Positions 1 to 9,245 are shown, numbered from the stretch's first letter. The stretch is 64,000 bases of DNA from Mannheimia glucosida (GCF_046267875.1 NZ_CP176502.1:992001-1056000); one strand, 5' to 3'. The notes: generated from the sequence alone by a model not told the origin. A program made the numbers and translations.

Positions 1-1008
1 GTAAAAACTGACAATGCGAAATTTAATCAACTAACTTGGGTTACCGGTTTAGAAAAACATCTGACTGAGGCATGGAAAGTAGGATATAACATTGGGACAG
101 GCTTCCGTATTCCAAATGCATCAGAAATGTATTTTGATTACCGTGATAATGCTGCAGGAGCTTGGATGTCCAATCCAAACCTAAAAGCGGAACGTAGTTT
201 AAGCCAAAATTTAAGTTTGCAAGGTAGTGGCAATGTTGGGCTGCTCTCAGTTAATTTCCACCATACTAAATATAAAGATTTTTTATGGGAGCAAGAAACC
301 TGGGATGTTTACCAAGCATATGGTAGAGAGTTTTGGCGCCCGGTACAGCAAATGCAAAATATTGATTCTGCGAAAATCTATGGGCTAGAAGTGAGTGGTA
401 AATGGAATTTAAATTCAGCCATGCCAATACCTGAAGGCTGGAAGCTATTTGGAGCCTTCGGTTACAGCAAAGGTAGTATGTCTAACGGGGCAGATTTACT
501 TTCTATTCAGCCGATTAAAGCCGTAGTTGGCTTAGATTATGAACAACCTGAAGGTAAATGGGGAGTATTTTCTCGCTTCACATTCTTGGGGGCTAAAAAG
601 GCGAAAGATGCAAAATATTTAAAAACATTACCGGAAAAATGCCTTAAAGAGGATAGAACGCCAAATCCGTATTACCCTTATTGGGGGGATGAATATGACA
701 TTCGTTGTACTGAATATTCTCACGAGACAGGTTTAGATACCTGGAAGCACTTAAATGCTAAAGCCTTTGTTGTGGATTTATACGGTTTCTATAAACCAAC
801 TGAGAATATTACATTACGTGCCGGTATTTATAATTTGTTTAACCGTAAATATCATACTTGGGATACTTTACGTGGTTTAAATACAACAGGTGGAATCGTT
901 AATTCTGTTGGAGTACGTGAAAATGCAGCTTACGGTGGCTATCCTGGATTACAACGCTATTATGAACCTGGACGTAACTTCTCGGCTAATTTTGAATACC
1001 GTTTCTAA
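1..1008 (+). CDS. TonB-dependent haem/haemoglobin-type receptor, C-terminal part
   Basis: The reading frame is open from the first base of the window, so the N-terminus (plug domain) lies outside. About 335 residues of the outer-membrane beta-barrel remain. The stretch GFRIPNASEMYFDY near residue 36 and the motif NPNLKAERS are typical of the haemoglobin/transferrin/lactoferrin receptor family, and the protein ends in an aromatic residue (YRF), as barrels do. Such receptors take haem iron across the outer membrane using TonB energy. The next gene, 54 bp downstream on the same strand, encodes a HutX-type haem carrier, which favours haem or haemoglobin as the substrate over transferrin. The exact ligand is inferred. 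Confidence 0.85.
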   Translation, partial: VKTDNAKFNQLTWVTGLEKHLTEAWKVGYNIGTGFRIPNASEMYFDYRDNAAGAWMSNPNLKAERSLSQNLSLQGSGNVGLLSVNFHHTKYKDFLWEQETWDVYQAYGREFWRPVQQMQNIDSAKIYGLEVSGKWNLNSAMPIPEGWKLFGAFGYSKGSMSNGADLLSIQPIKAVVGLDYEQPEGKWGVFSRFTFLGAKKAKDAKYLKTLPEKCLKEDRTPNPYYPYWGDEYDIRCTEYSHETGLDTWKHLNAKAFVVDLYGFYKPTENITLRAGIYNLFNRKYHTWDTLRGLNTTGGIVNSVGVRENAAYGGYPGLQRYYEPGRNFSANFEYRF

Positions 1009-1062
1009 TTTACAAATTTACTTAGAGAGCTAAGAAACTCTCTTTACTTAAAGGAACATTTA

Positions 1063-1569
1063 ATGATATCAATCGAACAACAAACCGCCTTACGCAATGA
1101 ATTAGCCGAAAATCCGGGGCAAATTTTAGAAATGTTAGCGGCAAAATATCAATGCACGATGGAAGAGGTAATGCTGAATTTACCGCCTGAAATGCTAAAA
1201 GTAACCGAAGGGGAGCGTTTTGCCGAAGTGTTACAGGAAATCCACGAATGGGACGATGCAATTACGCTGATTTCGCATACGGAAGATACCATTATTGAGT
1301 TTGTAGGCAAGCTCCCAAGCGGTTCAATTTCTCGTGGGTTTTACAATTTCGAACATAAAGAGGGCGGTGGCTTACAAGGGCATCTACGCTACGAAAATTG
1401 TGCCAAAATTTATTTATTAGATCGCCCTTTTATGGGAAAACGCACGGTTTCCCTGATTTTCATTAATAAAAAAGGCAACGCGATGTTTAAGATTTTTGTC
1501 GGCAGAGAGAAAATTGGCGGGGCATTGAAAGAGCATCAAATTAAGGCTTTGTATCAGTTGATTGGCTAA
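1063..1569 (+). CDS. hutX: Intracellular haem carrier, HutX/ChuX family
   Basis: The 168-residue product has the family's usual length and pattern (an N-terminal helix with ENPGQILEMLAAKY, then LPPEM and a C-terminal split-barrel domain). HutX proteins bind haem in the cytoplasm and pass it to a haem-degrading partner or store it. The ATG is preceded by AAAGGA at a normal distance. It sits directly behind the TonB-dependent receptor, so the two probably form a haem acquisition unit; any Fur site would be upstream of the receptor gene, outside the window. Confidence 0.85.
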   Translation: MISIEQQTALRNELAENPGQILEMLAAKYQCTMEEVMLNLPPEMLKVTEGERFAEVLQEIHEWDDAITLISHTEDTIIEFVGKLPSGSISRGFYNFEHKEGGGLQGHLRYENCAKIYLLDRPFMGKRTVSLIFINKKGNAMFKIFVGREKIGGALKEHQIKALYQLIG

Positions 1570-1611
1570 TCTGTAAAAAGTCATCGAAAAATGACCGCTT
1601 GTAACTTATAG

Positions 1612-1642
1612 AAAGGGCTACGATATTGAATCGTAGCCCTTT
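1612..1642. terminator. Bidirectional terminator hutX / tyrP
   Basis: A 13-bp perfect stem (AAAGGGCTACGAT) with a 5-base loop lies between two convergent genes. A-rich and T-rich flanks allow it to work on both strands. Confidence 0.85.
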
Positions 1643-1648
1643 TCAATA

Positions 1649-2866
1649 TTAGCCTACCGCTTGCGGTAAATAACCAGCCTGAATTAAAAACGGAATTACC
1701 ATAATGATAATACCGGCAATTAACGCAACCACTAATGCCAAATTACCACCAATCACACGGTAAGGTAAATTCGGATATTGGCGACGTGCTTTCCACGCTA
1801 AGCCGATAGGTAAAATCATACCATAGAACGCAAAGAGTAAACCGGCGTAACCTAATGCCTTAATAAAGCCGTTCGGATAGAATAAAGCGAACAGAATTGG
1901 CGGTGTAAAGGTGGCGATGGTCAGCCATAAACGGTTAGTCGGTAGATTTAAGCGTTTTAACAAATCGCCCACGCCTTCAAAAATTCCCATCGAAACCCCT
2001 AAAAATGAGGTAATCAATGCAAGCACTGAGAATAAACGAACCATTTCGCCTAAAATCGTGCTACCGGTAATTTGGCTGGTGGCTTTTACCAAGCCGTTTA
2101 AGGTCGGGTCTTGTGTCAAAATCGTGGTGAATTCATTTTGGCTTAATACCCCGTGTGTAGCGAGCTGCCACAATAAATAAGCCACTAGCGGAATTGCCGT
2201 CCCGATATAAATAGATTTACGAATTTTGCCGATATCTGCGTCTAAATAGCTATTAATTGTTCCCATAATAACGTGGAAACCGAACGCAGTGAAGAAAATG
2301 GGTATAGCAGAAATAATGAGTAAGTTATCTAATGGAATTGCTGTCAAGTTTTCCAGCTTCGCTTTAGGCAGCATCATCAGCAACACGGCAATAAAAGCAA
2401 CAATTTTTCCTAAAAACAGTACTCGGGTTAAACCATCAACCGATTTCACGCCGACTACCACAAATGTACCTAATACCGCAGTGAAGATTAAAATGCTGAT
2501 TTTCAGTTTCATATCAGCATCTGCCATTTCAGGCATTACACCGGCTAACAGTGAACCACCGCCGGTAATATAAGCCGCAAGTAGGGCATAAAGTAGTACG
2601 AGCAAGCTGAAAGTGGCTAATACACGCCCGATTAAGCCAAAGTATTGCTCGGCAAGGCTTGCCACTCCAACATCTTTTTGCGGAGCGGTTTGATACACTT
2701 CCATAAATAATAAACCGGTGTAGGCTAATAAAGCCCATAATCCGACTAAGAGTAATGCGGTTGCCCCAAAACCCATTCCGGCAGAGGTGAGTGGCATTGC
2801 CAGCATTCCTGCACCAATGGTGGTGCCTGCAATCATTAATGCACTTCCTAAAATTTTATTTTTCAT
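1649..2866 (-). CDS. tyrP: Tyrosine-specific transporter TyrP (HAAAP family)
   Basis: This 405-residue inner-membrane protein has about eleven hydrophobic segments. It begins with a segment containing GTTIGAGMLAMP, the signature of the hydroxy/aromatic amino acid permease family (TyrP, Mtr, TnaB). Length matches E. coli TyrP (about 403). It would import tyrosine, or possibly tryptophan, by proton symport. It is a single gene, convergent with hutX and divergent from mfd across 160 bp. The choice between tyrosine and tryptophan rests on family resemblance only. Confidence 0.85.
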   Translation of the reverse strand: MKNKILGSALMIAGTTIGAGMLAMPLTSAGMGFGATALLLVGLWALLAYTGLLFMEVYQTAPQKDVGVASLAEQYFGLIGRVLATFSLLVLLYALLAAYITGGGSLLAGVMPEMADADMKLKISILIFTAVLGTFVVVGVKSVDGLTRVLFLGKIVAFIAVLLMMLPKAKLENLTAIPLDNLLIISAIPIFFTAFGFHVIMGTINSYLDADIGKIRKSIYIGTAIPLVAYLLWQLATHGVLSQNEFTTILTQDPTLNGLVKATSQITGSTILGEMVRLFSVLALITSFLGVSMGIFEGVGDLLKRLNLPTNRLWLTIATFTPPILFALFYPNGFIKALGYAGLLFAFYGMILPIGLAWKARRQYPNLPYRVIGGNLALVVALIAGIIIMVIPFLIQAGYLPQAVG

Positions 2867-3016
2867 AATATGTGTGAGTAAGAGTTAAAAAAGAGGAACA
2901 TTTTATCAGAATTTTTTCGCAATGCGATCTAGATAACATAATTTCTCCGCTTATTTTGCACAATCAGCCGTGCTCTAGTAAACTAAGCAACAATTTGCAA
3001 TTTTTTATCAAAAACA

Positions 3017-3026
3017 GACCGCTTGT
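3017..3026 (-). repeat. DNA uptake signal core abutting the mfd start codon
   Basis: GACCGCTTGT is the reverse complement of the ten-base core ACAAGCGGTC of the Apl-type uptake signal. It touches the mfd ATG directly and occupies the place where a Shine-Dalgarno sequence would normally be. Confidence 0.8.
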
Positions 3027-6000
3027 ATGTCTCTAATTTCACTTAATCTGCCGCAAATTGACGGTAATTTTCAAGATCATCAAACTCTCGGCAACCTTGT
3101 CGGGCATTCCGATACTCTTGCTATCAGCCAAGCTGCCCGAGCCTTTTACGGCTTGACGGTGGTAGTCACGCCCGATACCCGCACCGCGTTACGCTTGGAA
3201 AAAGCCTTGCCACAGTTTGCAGGGCTGCCGGTGCAACTGTTCCCCGATTGGGAAACTTTGCCTTACGACAATTTTTCGCCGCACCAAGACATTATCTCCG
3301 CCCGACTTTCTGCCCTGTTTGAACTGCAACAAGGGCGGCAGCAGATTTTGCTGTTGCCGATCAACACCTTAATGCAGAAGGTCTGCCCGCCGAATTATCT
3401 CGCTAACAATGTGCTGTTGATTAAAAAAGGCGACCGTTTTTCGATTCAAAAACTGCGGTTACAGCTGGAAAATGCAGGCTATCGGGCGGTGGAGCAGGTG
3501 CTAGAATATGGTGAATACGCCGTGCGTGGCTCGATTTTGGACTTATTCCCGATGGGGGCAGAAGAGCCGTTCCGCCTCGATTTTTTCGATGATGAGATCG
3601 ACAGTATCCGCACCTTTGATGTGGATAACCAACGCACCAAAGCGGAAATTGCCGAAATCAATTTACTGCCGGCACATGAGTTCCCGACCGATAGCAACGG
3701 GATCGAGCATTTTAGAGCCAAATTCCGTGAAAAATTCGGTGAAATCCGCCGTGAGCCGGAGCATATTTATCAGCAAGCCAGCAAAGGCATTTTGAATGCA
3801 GGAATTGAGTATTGGCAGCCGCTGTTTTTCGAGGAAATGGCAAGCCTGTTTGACTATTTCCCTGCCCAAACGCTGTTTATCACTTTCGCCGATATTCAGC
3901 AAAAAGCCGAACAATTTCAACAAGATACCCAAAACCGCTATGAAAGCCGCCGAGTGGATCCGATGCGACCGCTACTGCCACCAAGTGATCTCTGGTTTGC
4001 GATTGATGAGGTGAATCGCTGGCTGAAAGGCTACCCTCGTTTAACGATAACCTCGGAGAAAATCCGCAAATCAGCAGCGAAAATGAATGCAAATGTAGCG
4101 AACTTGCCGGATATTGCCATTCAATCTTCCGCGAAAGAACCGTTTTCTGCCTTCCAGCAATTCCGCCAAAAATTTGACGGCAACATTCTGTTTTCGGTGG
4201 AGAGCGAAGGGCGAAGAGAAACCTTGCTGGATCTGCTTGCTCCGCTTGGGGTGAAACCGAAGCAGGTAGGCTCTATTGATGAAATGATGGTGCAAGCGTC
4301 CACGCTTGTACCAAACGACAATTTGCAAACTTTTCTAATTATTTCACCGCTTGATCAAGGTTTTGTTATTGAAAATGCAAATGGCACAAGCGAGACGCTT
4401 GCGCCATCAATAAATACAAGCGGTCAAAATTTAGCAATAATTTGCGAAACCGATCTCTTAGGCGAAAAGGTGCAAACACGGCGTGAGAAAAACCGCAAAA
4501 CCGTCAATCCAGATACCCTAATCCGCAACCTTGCTGAGCTGAAAATCGGGCAGGCGGTGGTGCATTTGGAAAACGGCGTGGGGCGTTACGGCGGTTTAAA
4601 CGTGCTGGACGCTGGTGGAATCAAAGCCGAATATCTCGTGCTACATTATGCTAACGATGCCAAGCTCTATGTGCCGGTTGCCTCGCTCCATTTAATCAGC
4701 CGTTATATCGGTGGGGCGGACGAAACTGCACCGCTGCACAAATTAGGCAGTGAGGCGTGGGCGAAAACCCGCCAACGTGCTGCGGAAAAAATCCGTGATG
4801 TGGCGGCAGAATTGCTCGATGTTTACGCCAAACGAGAAAGCCAAACCGGTTTTGCGTTTGCCTACGACAAAGCGGAATTTGATCAGTTTAGTGCTACCTT
4901 TCCTTTTGAGGAAACGGACGATCAGAAAATCGCCATCAATGCCGTAATTAGCGATATGTGCCAAGCCAAAGCGATGGATAGATTGGTGTGCGGCGATGTC
5001 GGTTTCGGCAAAACCGAAGTGGCAATTCGAGCGACTTTCTTGTCGGTGATGAACCATAAACAGGTTGCCATTCTTGCCCCAACCACCTTGCTTGCCCAAC
5101 AGCATTATGAGAATTTCAAAGACCGTTTCGCCAACTACCCTGTGAATGTGGAAGTACTCTCTCGCTTTAAAACCGCCAAAGAGCAGAAAACGATTTTGCA
5201 AAATGTGGCGGAGGGCAAAGTGGATATTTTGGTCGGCACGCACAAACTGTTGCAAGACGATGTAGCTTTCCGTGATCTCGGCTTGCTGGTGATTGATGAA
5301 GAACACCGTTTCGGCGTACGCCAAAAAGAGAAGATCAAACAACTGCGTGCCAATGTCGATATTCTGACCCTCACTGCCACGCCTATTCCAAGAACGCTGA
5401 ATATGGCACTCAACGGAATGCGGGATCTCTCGATTATCGCTAGCCCGCCGGCTCGCCGACTTTCAATCAAAACCTTTGTGCGACAAAGTGATGAAATGGT
5501 AATCCGTGAGGCAATTTTGCGTGAAATTCTGCGTGGCGGACAGGTTTACTACCTGCATAACGATGTCGCAACTATTGAAAACTGTGCGGAAAAATTGGCA
5601 GAACTTGTGCCAGAGGCAAGAATTGTGATCGGACACGGGCAGATGCGTGAGCGTGAATTGGAGCGGGTGATGAGCGATTTCTATCATCAACGCTTTAACC
5701 TACTGGTCTGTTCTACCATTATCGAAACGGGGATTGACGTGCCGACTGCCAATACCATTATTATCGAACGGGCGGACAAATTCGGGCTGGCACAACTGCA
5801 CCAACTGCGTGGACGGGTCGGACGTTCACACCACCAAGCCTACGCCTATATGCTCACGCCACACCCGAAAACGCTCACCAAAGACGCCGAGCAACGGTTG
5901 GAGGCGATGAGCACCATTGATAATCTCGGGGCCGGTTTTGCATTGGCGACCCACGATTTAGAAATCCGGGGTGCAGGCGAATTACTCGGTTCGGAGCAGA

Positions 6001-6548
6001 GCGGACAGATTGAAAGTATCGGTTTTTCGCTCTATATGGACTTGCTCGAAAATGCGGTCAAAGCCTTGCAAGAAGGACGAGAGCCGAGCCTCGATGAAAT
6101 CACCCAACACCAAGCGGAGATTGAATTGCGTGTGCCAGCCTTGTTGCCAGACGATTATCTGCCGGATGTGAATATGCGTCTGTCGTTCTACAAGCGGATC
6201 GCAAGCTCGGAAAATCTGCAAAGTCTGAACGACTTGAAAGTAGAGCTGATCGACCGCTTTGGCTTGCTCCCAGAGGCAACCAAAAACCTGTTTGCGATTA
6301 CCCAACTTCGCTTGGCGGCACAAACGCTCGGGATTAAGAAAATCGATGCCGGTATTCACGGCGGTTATCTTGAATTTAAACCGACCGCCCAACCCGACCC
6401 GATGAAGTTTATCGCCTTAATCCAAAAACAACCGGCGGTGTACAGTTTTGAAGGGGCGGTGAAGTTCAAATTCCGCTTAGCACTCGAAGACAACCGCAGG
6501 CGGTTAGAATTTGTGGAAAATTTGCTAAGGGAGGTTGTGGGCGGATAA
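3027..6548 (+). CDS. mfd: Transcription-repair coupling factor Mfd
   Basis: At 1173 residues it is close to the 1148 of E. coli Mfd. It displaces RNA polymerase stalled at lesions and recruits UvrA. Visible parts in order: the UvrB-like N-terminal module (NWETLPYDNFSPHQDIISARLS-type signature near residues 70-95), the RNA polymerase interaction domain (about 500-580), the RecG-like motor with Walker A GDVGFGKTE near residue 656 and the DEEH box near 755, the translocation motif region around GRVGRSHHQAYAY, and the C-terminal UvrA-masking domain. The start fits the family alignment, but no Shine-Dalgarno is visible because an uptake signal lies directly against the ATG. A second uptake signal (4416-4425) falls in the linker region. 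Confidence 0.97.
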   Translation: MSLISLNLPQIDGNFQDHQTLGNLVGHSDTLAISQAARAFYGLTVVVTPDTRTALRLEKALPQFAGLPVQLFPDWETLPYDNFSPHQDIISARLSALFELQQGRQQILLLPINTLMQKVCPPNYLANNVLLIKKGDRFSIQKLRLQLENAGYRAVEQVLEYGEYAVRGSILDLFPMGAEEPFRLDFFDDEIDSIRTFDVDNQRTKAEIAEINLLPAHEFPTDSNGIEHFRAKFREKFGEIRREPEHIYQQASKGILNAGIEYWQPLFFEEMASLFDYFPAQTLFITFADIQQKAEQFQQDTQNRYESRRVDPMRPLLPPSDLWFAIDEVNRWLKGYPRLTITSEKIRKSAAKMNANVANLPDIAIQSSAKEPFSAFQQFRQKFDGNILFSVESEGRRETLLDLLAPLGVKPKQVGSIDEMMVQASTLVPNDNLQTFLIISPLDQGFVIENANGTSETLAPSINTSGQNLAIICETDLLGEKVQTRREKNRKTVNPDTLIRNLAELKIGQAVVHLENGVGRYGGLNVLDAGGIKAEYLVLHYANDAKLYVPVASLHLISRYIGGADETAPLHKLGSEAWAKTRQRAAEKIRDVAAELLDVYAKRESQTGFAFAYDKAEFDQFSATFPFEETDDQKIAINAVISDMCQAKAMDRLVCGDVGFGKTEVAIRATFLSVMNHKQVAILAPTTLLAQQHYENFKDRFANYPVNVEVLSRFKTAKEQKTILQNVAEGKVDILVGTHKLLQDDVAFRDLGLLVIDEEHRFGVRQKEKIKQLRANVDILTLTATPIPRTLNMALNGMRDLSIIASPPARRLSIKTFVRQSDEMVIREAILREILRGGQVYYLHNDVATIENCAEKLAELVPEARIVIGHGQMRERELERVMSDFYHQRFNLLVCSTIIETGIDVPTANTIIIERADKFGLAQLHQLRGRVGRSHHQAYAYMLTPHPKTLTKDAEQRLEAMSTIDNLGAGFALATHDLEIRGAGELLGSEQSGQIESIGFSLYMDLLENAVKALQEGREPSLDEITQHQAEIELRVPALLPDDYLPDVNMRLSFYKRIASSENLQSLNDLKVELIDRFGLLPEATKNLFAITQLRLAAQTLGIKKIDAGIHGGYLEFKPTAQPDPMKFIALIQKQPAVYSFEGAVKFKFRLALEDNRRRLEFVENLLREVVGG

Positions 6549-6572
6549 AGCCTCCTAAGGTTGTCAATCTTG

Positions 6573-6612
6573 AAAAACGATTTTTGCGATCTGTATCGTA
6601 AAAATCGTTTTT
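6573..6612 (+). terminator. mfd terminator
   Basis: A 13-bp stem of AAAAACGATTTTT with its complement encloses a loop that itself pairs (CGAT/ATCG). The right arm ends in TTTTT. It lies 25 bp behind the mfd stop. Part of the loop resembles a motif at 16561-16585. Confidence 0.75.
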
Positions 6613-6667
6613 GTTTATTGCGAATCCAGTAATTTCATCTAGGCTGTTTATAACTTAAAAAAATAGA

Positions 6668-6688
6668 TGTAAATATATTTTATTTACA
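6668..6688. promoter_or_regulatory. Palindrome upstream of brnT, candidate BrnA operator
   Basis: Perfect 8-bp arms TGTAAATA / TATTTACA separated by 5 bases, 22 bp before the brnT start. The overlapping TATATT (6674-6679) could be a -10 element, although no good -35 is visible. BrnTA operons are autoregulated by the antitoxin at such a site, so this is the natural candidate operator. Confidence 0.5.
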
Positions 6689-6710
6689 ATCAAAAAGGAG
6701 TAAACTGGCA

Positions 6711-6998
6711 ATGGAAGAAATTAATGGTTTTGAATGGGATAGTGAGAAAGCTCTTCGTAATCAACAAAAACACGGAGTTAGTTTTATCGAGGCGGTAAGC
6801 GTATTTTATGATAATAATGCGATGTTAATCCCGGATCCAGATCACTCATCTAGGGAAGAGCGTTTTTTGCTACTCGGGCGTAGCAATAAAGATAATCTAC
6901 TTGTGGTTGTGCATTGCGAGAGAAATACCAACATTCGGATTATTTCAGCACGTTTGGCAATAAAACGCGAAAGTGGGCAATATAAAGGAGTACATTAA
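6711..6998 (+). CDS. brnT: BrnT family toxin
   Basis: The 95-residue product has the family's opening FEWDSEKALRNQQKHGVSF and the downstream region with RRISARxA-like residues (here IRIISARLAIKRE), which define DUF497/BrnT. BrnT is a RelE-like ribonuclease that halts translation and is neutralised by BrnA. A strong AAAGGAG precedes the ATG by 12 bases. The antitoxin gene follows with no gap (stop TAA at 6996-6998, next ATG at 6999), the normal toxin-first order of this type II system. Full length and no visible damage. Confidence 0.88.
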   Translation: MEEINGFEWDSEKALRNQQKHGVSFIEAVSVFYDNNAMLIPDPDHSSREERFLLLGRSNKDNLLVVVHCERNTNIRIISARLAIKRESGQYKGVH

Positions 6999-7211
6999 AT
7001 GAGAGATGAATACGATTTTTCTAATGCAGTGAAAAACCCTTACGCAAAAGGGCTAAAAAGCAAAAGTGTGGTTACTATTCGGATTGAAGACGATGTTATC
7101 AGCTATTTTAAACAACTTGCCGAAGAGGTGAATTTGCCTTACCAAACGTTGATCAATCTTTATTTGAAAGATTGCGTTGAGCAGAAACGTAAACCGACTA
7201 TTAGTTGGTAA
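6999..7211 (+). CDS. brnA: BrnA family antitoxin
   Basis: The 70-residue protein has the ribbon-helix-helix pattern SVVTIRIEDDVISYFKQLAEEVNLPYQTLINLYLKDCV-like, split here around residues 24-60, with a short N-terminal toxin-binding region (DFSNAVKNPYAKG). BrnA antitoxins bind BrnT and the operon's own promoter as a DNA-binding dimer. It starts directly after the brnT stop codon, consistent with translational coupling. Confidence 0.85.
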   Translation: MRDEYDFSNAVKNPYAKGLKSKSVVTIRIEDDVISYFKQLAEEVNLPYQTLINLYLKDCVEQKRKPTISW

Positions 7212-7261
7212 TATTATGATTTGAAATCAGTATGTTATTGAGTATTTGAGAATGGGTTATC

Positions 7262-7301
7262 TTGCCAGTTGTATAAAATAGGCATATACTTTGGCATATA
7301 C
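7262..7301 (+). promoter_or_regulatory. vapBC promoter with overlapping direct-repeat operator
   Basis: A -35 TTGCCA (7262-7267) and a -10 TATACT (7285-7290) are 17 bp apart. The nine-base word GGCATATAC occurs twice, at 7281-7289 and 7293-7301, a 12-bp period covering the -10 and the start site. This is where an autorepressing VapB or VapBC complex would bind. The RBS (CGGAGGG) follows at about 7311-7317. Confidence 0.6.
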
Positions 7302-7326
7302 ACTATCTATCGGAGGGTAAAGTAAG

Positions 7327-7587
7327 ATGGAAAAAATTGCGAGATTATTCCGTAACGGGCGGAACCAAGCAGTGCGTTTACCGGTTGAATTTGAGTTTGA
7401 TGCAGAGCAAGTCTATGTTTCTAAACAAGAAAATGGCGATATTTTATTATCATTGAGATCGAGAAATACCGAGCATTGGCAACGATTGTTTGAGCTATTG
7501 CCTGCTGTTGTATGTGATGAAACATTTTTAGATACAAAAGAGAGAAACCAATCCTTTGAGCAACGGGATCCTTTTGAGGTAGCTTAA
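7327..7587 (+). CDS. vapB: VapB/VagC-type antitoxin (AbrB-like)
   Basis: The 86-residue product begins IARLFRNGRNQAVRLPVEFEF, the swapped-hairpin AbrB fold typical of VagC/VapB antitoxins. The C-terminal half (residues 55-86, rich in acidic residues and ending FEQRDPFEVA) is the part that binds the toxin. The stop TAA is followed at once by the ATG of vapC, so the pair is co-translated. Confidence 0.85.
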   Translation: MEKIARLFRNGRNQAVRLPVEFEFDAEQVYVSKQENGDILLSLRSRNTEHWQRLFELLPAVVCDETFLDTKERNQSFEQRDPFEVA

Positions 7588-7977
7588 ATGTATATGTTAG
7601 ATACGAATACTGTAAGCTATTTTTTTCGTGGAAATGCAAATGTGGTGGCGAAATTGAAGTCCATTAATCCTGAGAGGCTTTGTATTTCATCTGTAACTGC
7701 TGCTGAATTGGTTTATGGTGTGGCGAAAAGAAATAATGGGCAGCTTTCTCAATTTTTAGATTATTTTTTATCGAGTGTAAAGGTTTTAGATTGGAATTAT
7801 CGTTGTGCTGAACTTTATGGCAAGTTACGGGCAGAGATGGAGAAAAATGGCAAAGTAATGGGCGTGCAGGATCAAATGATCGCTAGCCACGCTCTTGCTG
7901 AAGAGTGTATTTTAGTTTCTAGCGATCAGGCATTTAAAATGGTTCCTGATTTAAAATTGGAAAACTGGTTACACTAA
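7588..7977 (+). CDS. vapC: VapC-type PIN-domain ribonuclease toxin
   Basis: The 129-residue PIN-domain protein starts MYMLDTNTVSYF. The four acidic metal-binding positions of the PIN active site are visible as D5, E40, D95 and D113. VapC toxins cleave tRNA (often initiator tRNA) or rRNA and are held inactive by VapB. The gene is full length and looks intact. Together with brnTA it makes two different type II modules side by side between mfd and pepT. Confidence 0.88.
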   Translation: MYMLDTNTVSYFFRGNANVVAKLKSINPERLCISSVTAAELVYGVAKRNNGQLSQFLDYFLSSVKVLDWNYRCAELYGKLRAEMEKNGKVMGVQDQMIASHALAEECILVSSDQAFKMVPDLKLENWLH

Positions 7978-8006
7978 ACCAGTGAAATTAATAGTAAGGA
8001 AAAACA

Positions 8007-9245
8007 ATGAAACAATCTCTTCTTAACCGTTTACTACGTTACACTCAAATCCACACCACCTCCGACCCGAAAAGCCAAACCTTGCCAAGCTCGCCACAGC
8101 AGTGGGATTTGCTTCATCTGCTGAAAACGGAAGTAGAGGCGATGGGGCTTAGCGAAATTTATCTTGACCCCAACGGCTATCTGTTCGCCAGCCTGCCAGC
8201 CAATATTGACAAAACCCTGCCGGTGCTTGGGCTGATTGCCCACGTTGATACTTCGCCCGATTTTAATGGTGAAAACGTGAAACCACAGGTGATTGAGGCT
8301 TATCAAGGCGGCAATATTTTGCTAAACGGCAGTGGCGATTATCTTTCGCCAACGGATTTCCCGAATTTAAACAAGCTGATTGGCGACACCTTAGTCACCA
8401 CTGACGGCACCTCTTTGCTTGGTGCAGATGACAAATCCGGCATTGCGATTATTCTCTCGGCTATCGAGTATTTACAAGCTAACCCGCACATTCCGCACGG
8501 CAAGATCCGCATCAGCTTCACCACCGATGAAGAGATCGGTCGAGGCGCCGATCATTTTGATGTAAACGCATTCGGTGCCGATGTTGCTTTTACGCTAGAT
8601 GGCGGGCCTCTGGGCGAATTGCAGTATGAAAATTTCAATGCTGATGCAGCGACCGTTACGTTCTTCGGGCGGAGCGTTCACCCCGGCACGGCAAAGGGCA
8701 AAATGATCAACGCCTTAGAGCGAGCTTGCGAGTTTCAACACCGTCTGCCGCCCCATTTAACCCCTGCAACCAGCGAAGGGCGTGAAGGCTTTATTATGTT
8801 GCACGGCATTGAGGGTGGAATTGATAAAGCGGAAATTCACTATATTTTGCGTAGCTTTGAGCGTGATGAATTAGCTGCATTCGGCAAAATGTTGAACGAT
8901 ACATTGACAGAGATGCAACAACTTTACGGCGAACATTGCGGAAAAGTCGAGATTGTCGAGCAGTATCGCAATATGCGTGAAGTGCTGGACGATTACGGCT
9001 ACTTGGTTGAAATTGCCGAAAACGCAATGCGTGAACAAGGCATTGAGCCGAATTTAGAACCGATCCGTGGCGGTACTGATGGCTCACGCCTTTCATTTAT
9101 GGGCTTGCCTTGCCCGAATTTATTTACCGGCGGCGAAAATTTCCACGGACGATTTGAGTTTATTTCGGTTGATACGATGGAAAAAGCCACAAAGGTTGTA
9201 ATTGATATTTGTCGGAAATTTGCTGATTATGATTTCAACAAATAA
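8007..9245 (+). CDS. pepT: Peptidase T (tripeptide aminopeptidase)
   Basis: The 412-residue M20-family metallopeptidase removes N-terminal residues from tripeptides in the cytosol. Metal-site landmarks are visible: LGLIAHVDTSPD (first His/Asp, near residue 78), GADDKSG (bridging Asp, near 140), FTTDEEIGRGAD (Glu catalytic base, near 173), and the C-terminal NLFTGGENFHGRFE with its His ligand. Length matches E. coli PepT (about 408). AAGGAAAAACA precedes the ATG. Its stop is followed by the promoter of the tRNA operon. Confidence 0.95.
   Translation: MKQSLLNRLLRYTQIHTTSDPKSQTLPSSPQQWDLLHLLKTEVEAMGLSEIYLDPNGYLFASLPANIDKTLPVLGLIAHVDTSPDFNGENVKPQVIEAYQGGNILLNGSGDYLSPTDFPNLNKLIGDTLVTTDGTSLLGADDKSGIAIILSAIEYLQANPHIPHGKIRISFTTDEEIGRGADHFDVNAFGADVAFTLDGGPLGELQYENFNADAATVTFFGRSVHPGTAKGKMINALERACEFQHRLPPHLTPATSEGREGFIMLHGIEGGIDKAEIHYILRSFERDELAAFGKMLNDTLTEMQQLYGEHCGKVEIVEQYRNMREVLDDYGYLVEIAENAMREQGIEPNLEPIRGGTDGSRLSFMGLPCPNLFTGGENFHGRFEFISVDTMEKATKVVIDICRKFADYDFNK

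Noticed and set aside
1022..1261. Minus-strand frame of 79 codons over hutX
   Set aside because: It lies wholly in the receptor-hutX junction and hutX codons on the other strand, with no RBS and no recognisable product.
4743..5342. Minus-strand frame of 199 codons within mfd
   Set aside because: It is the complement of the conserved Mfd motor domain and lacks an RBS.
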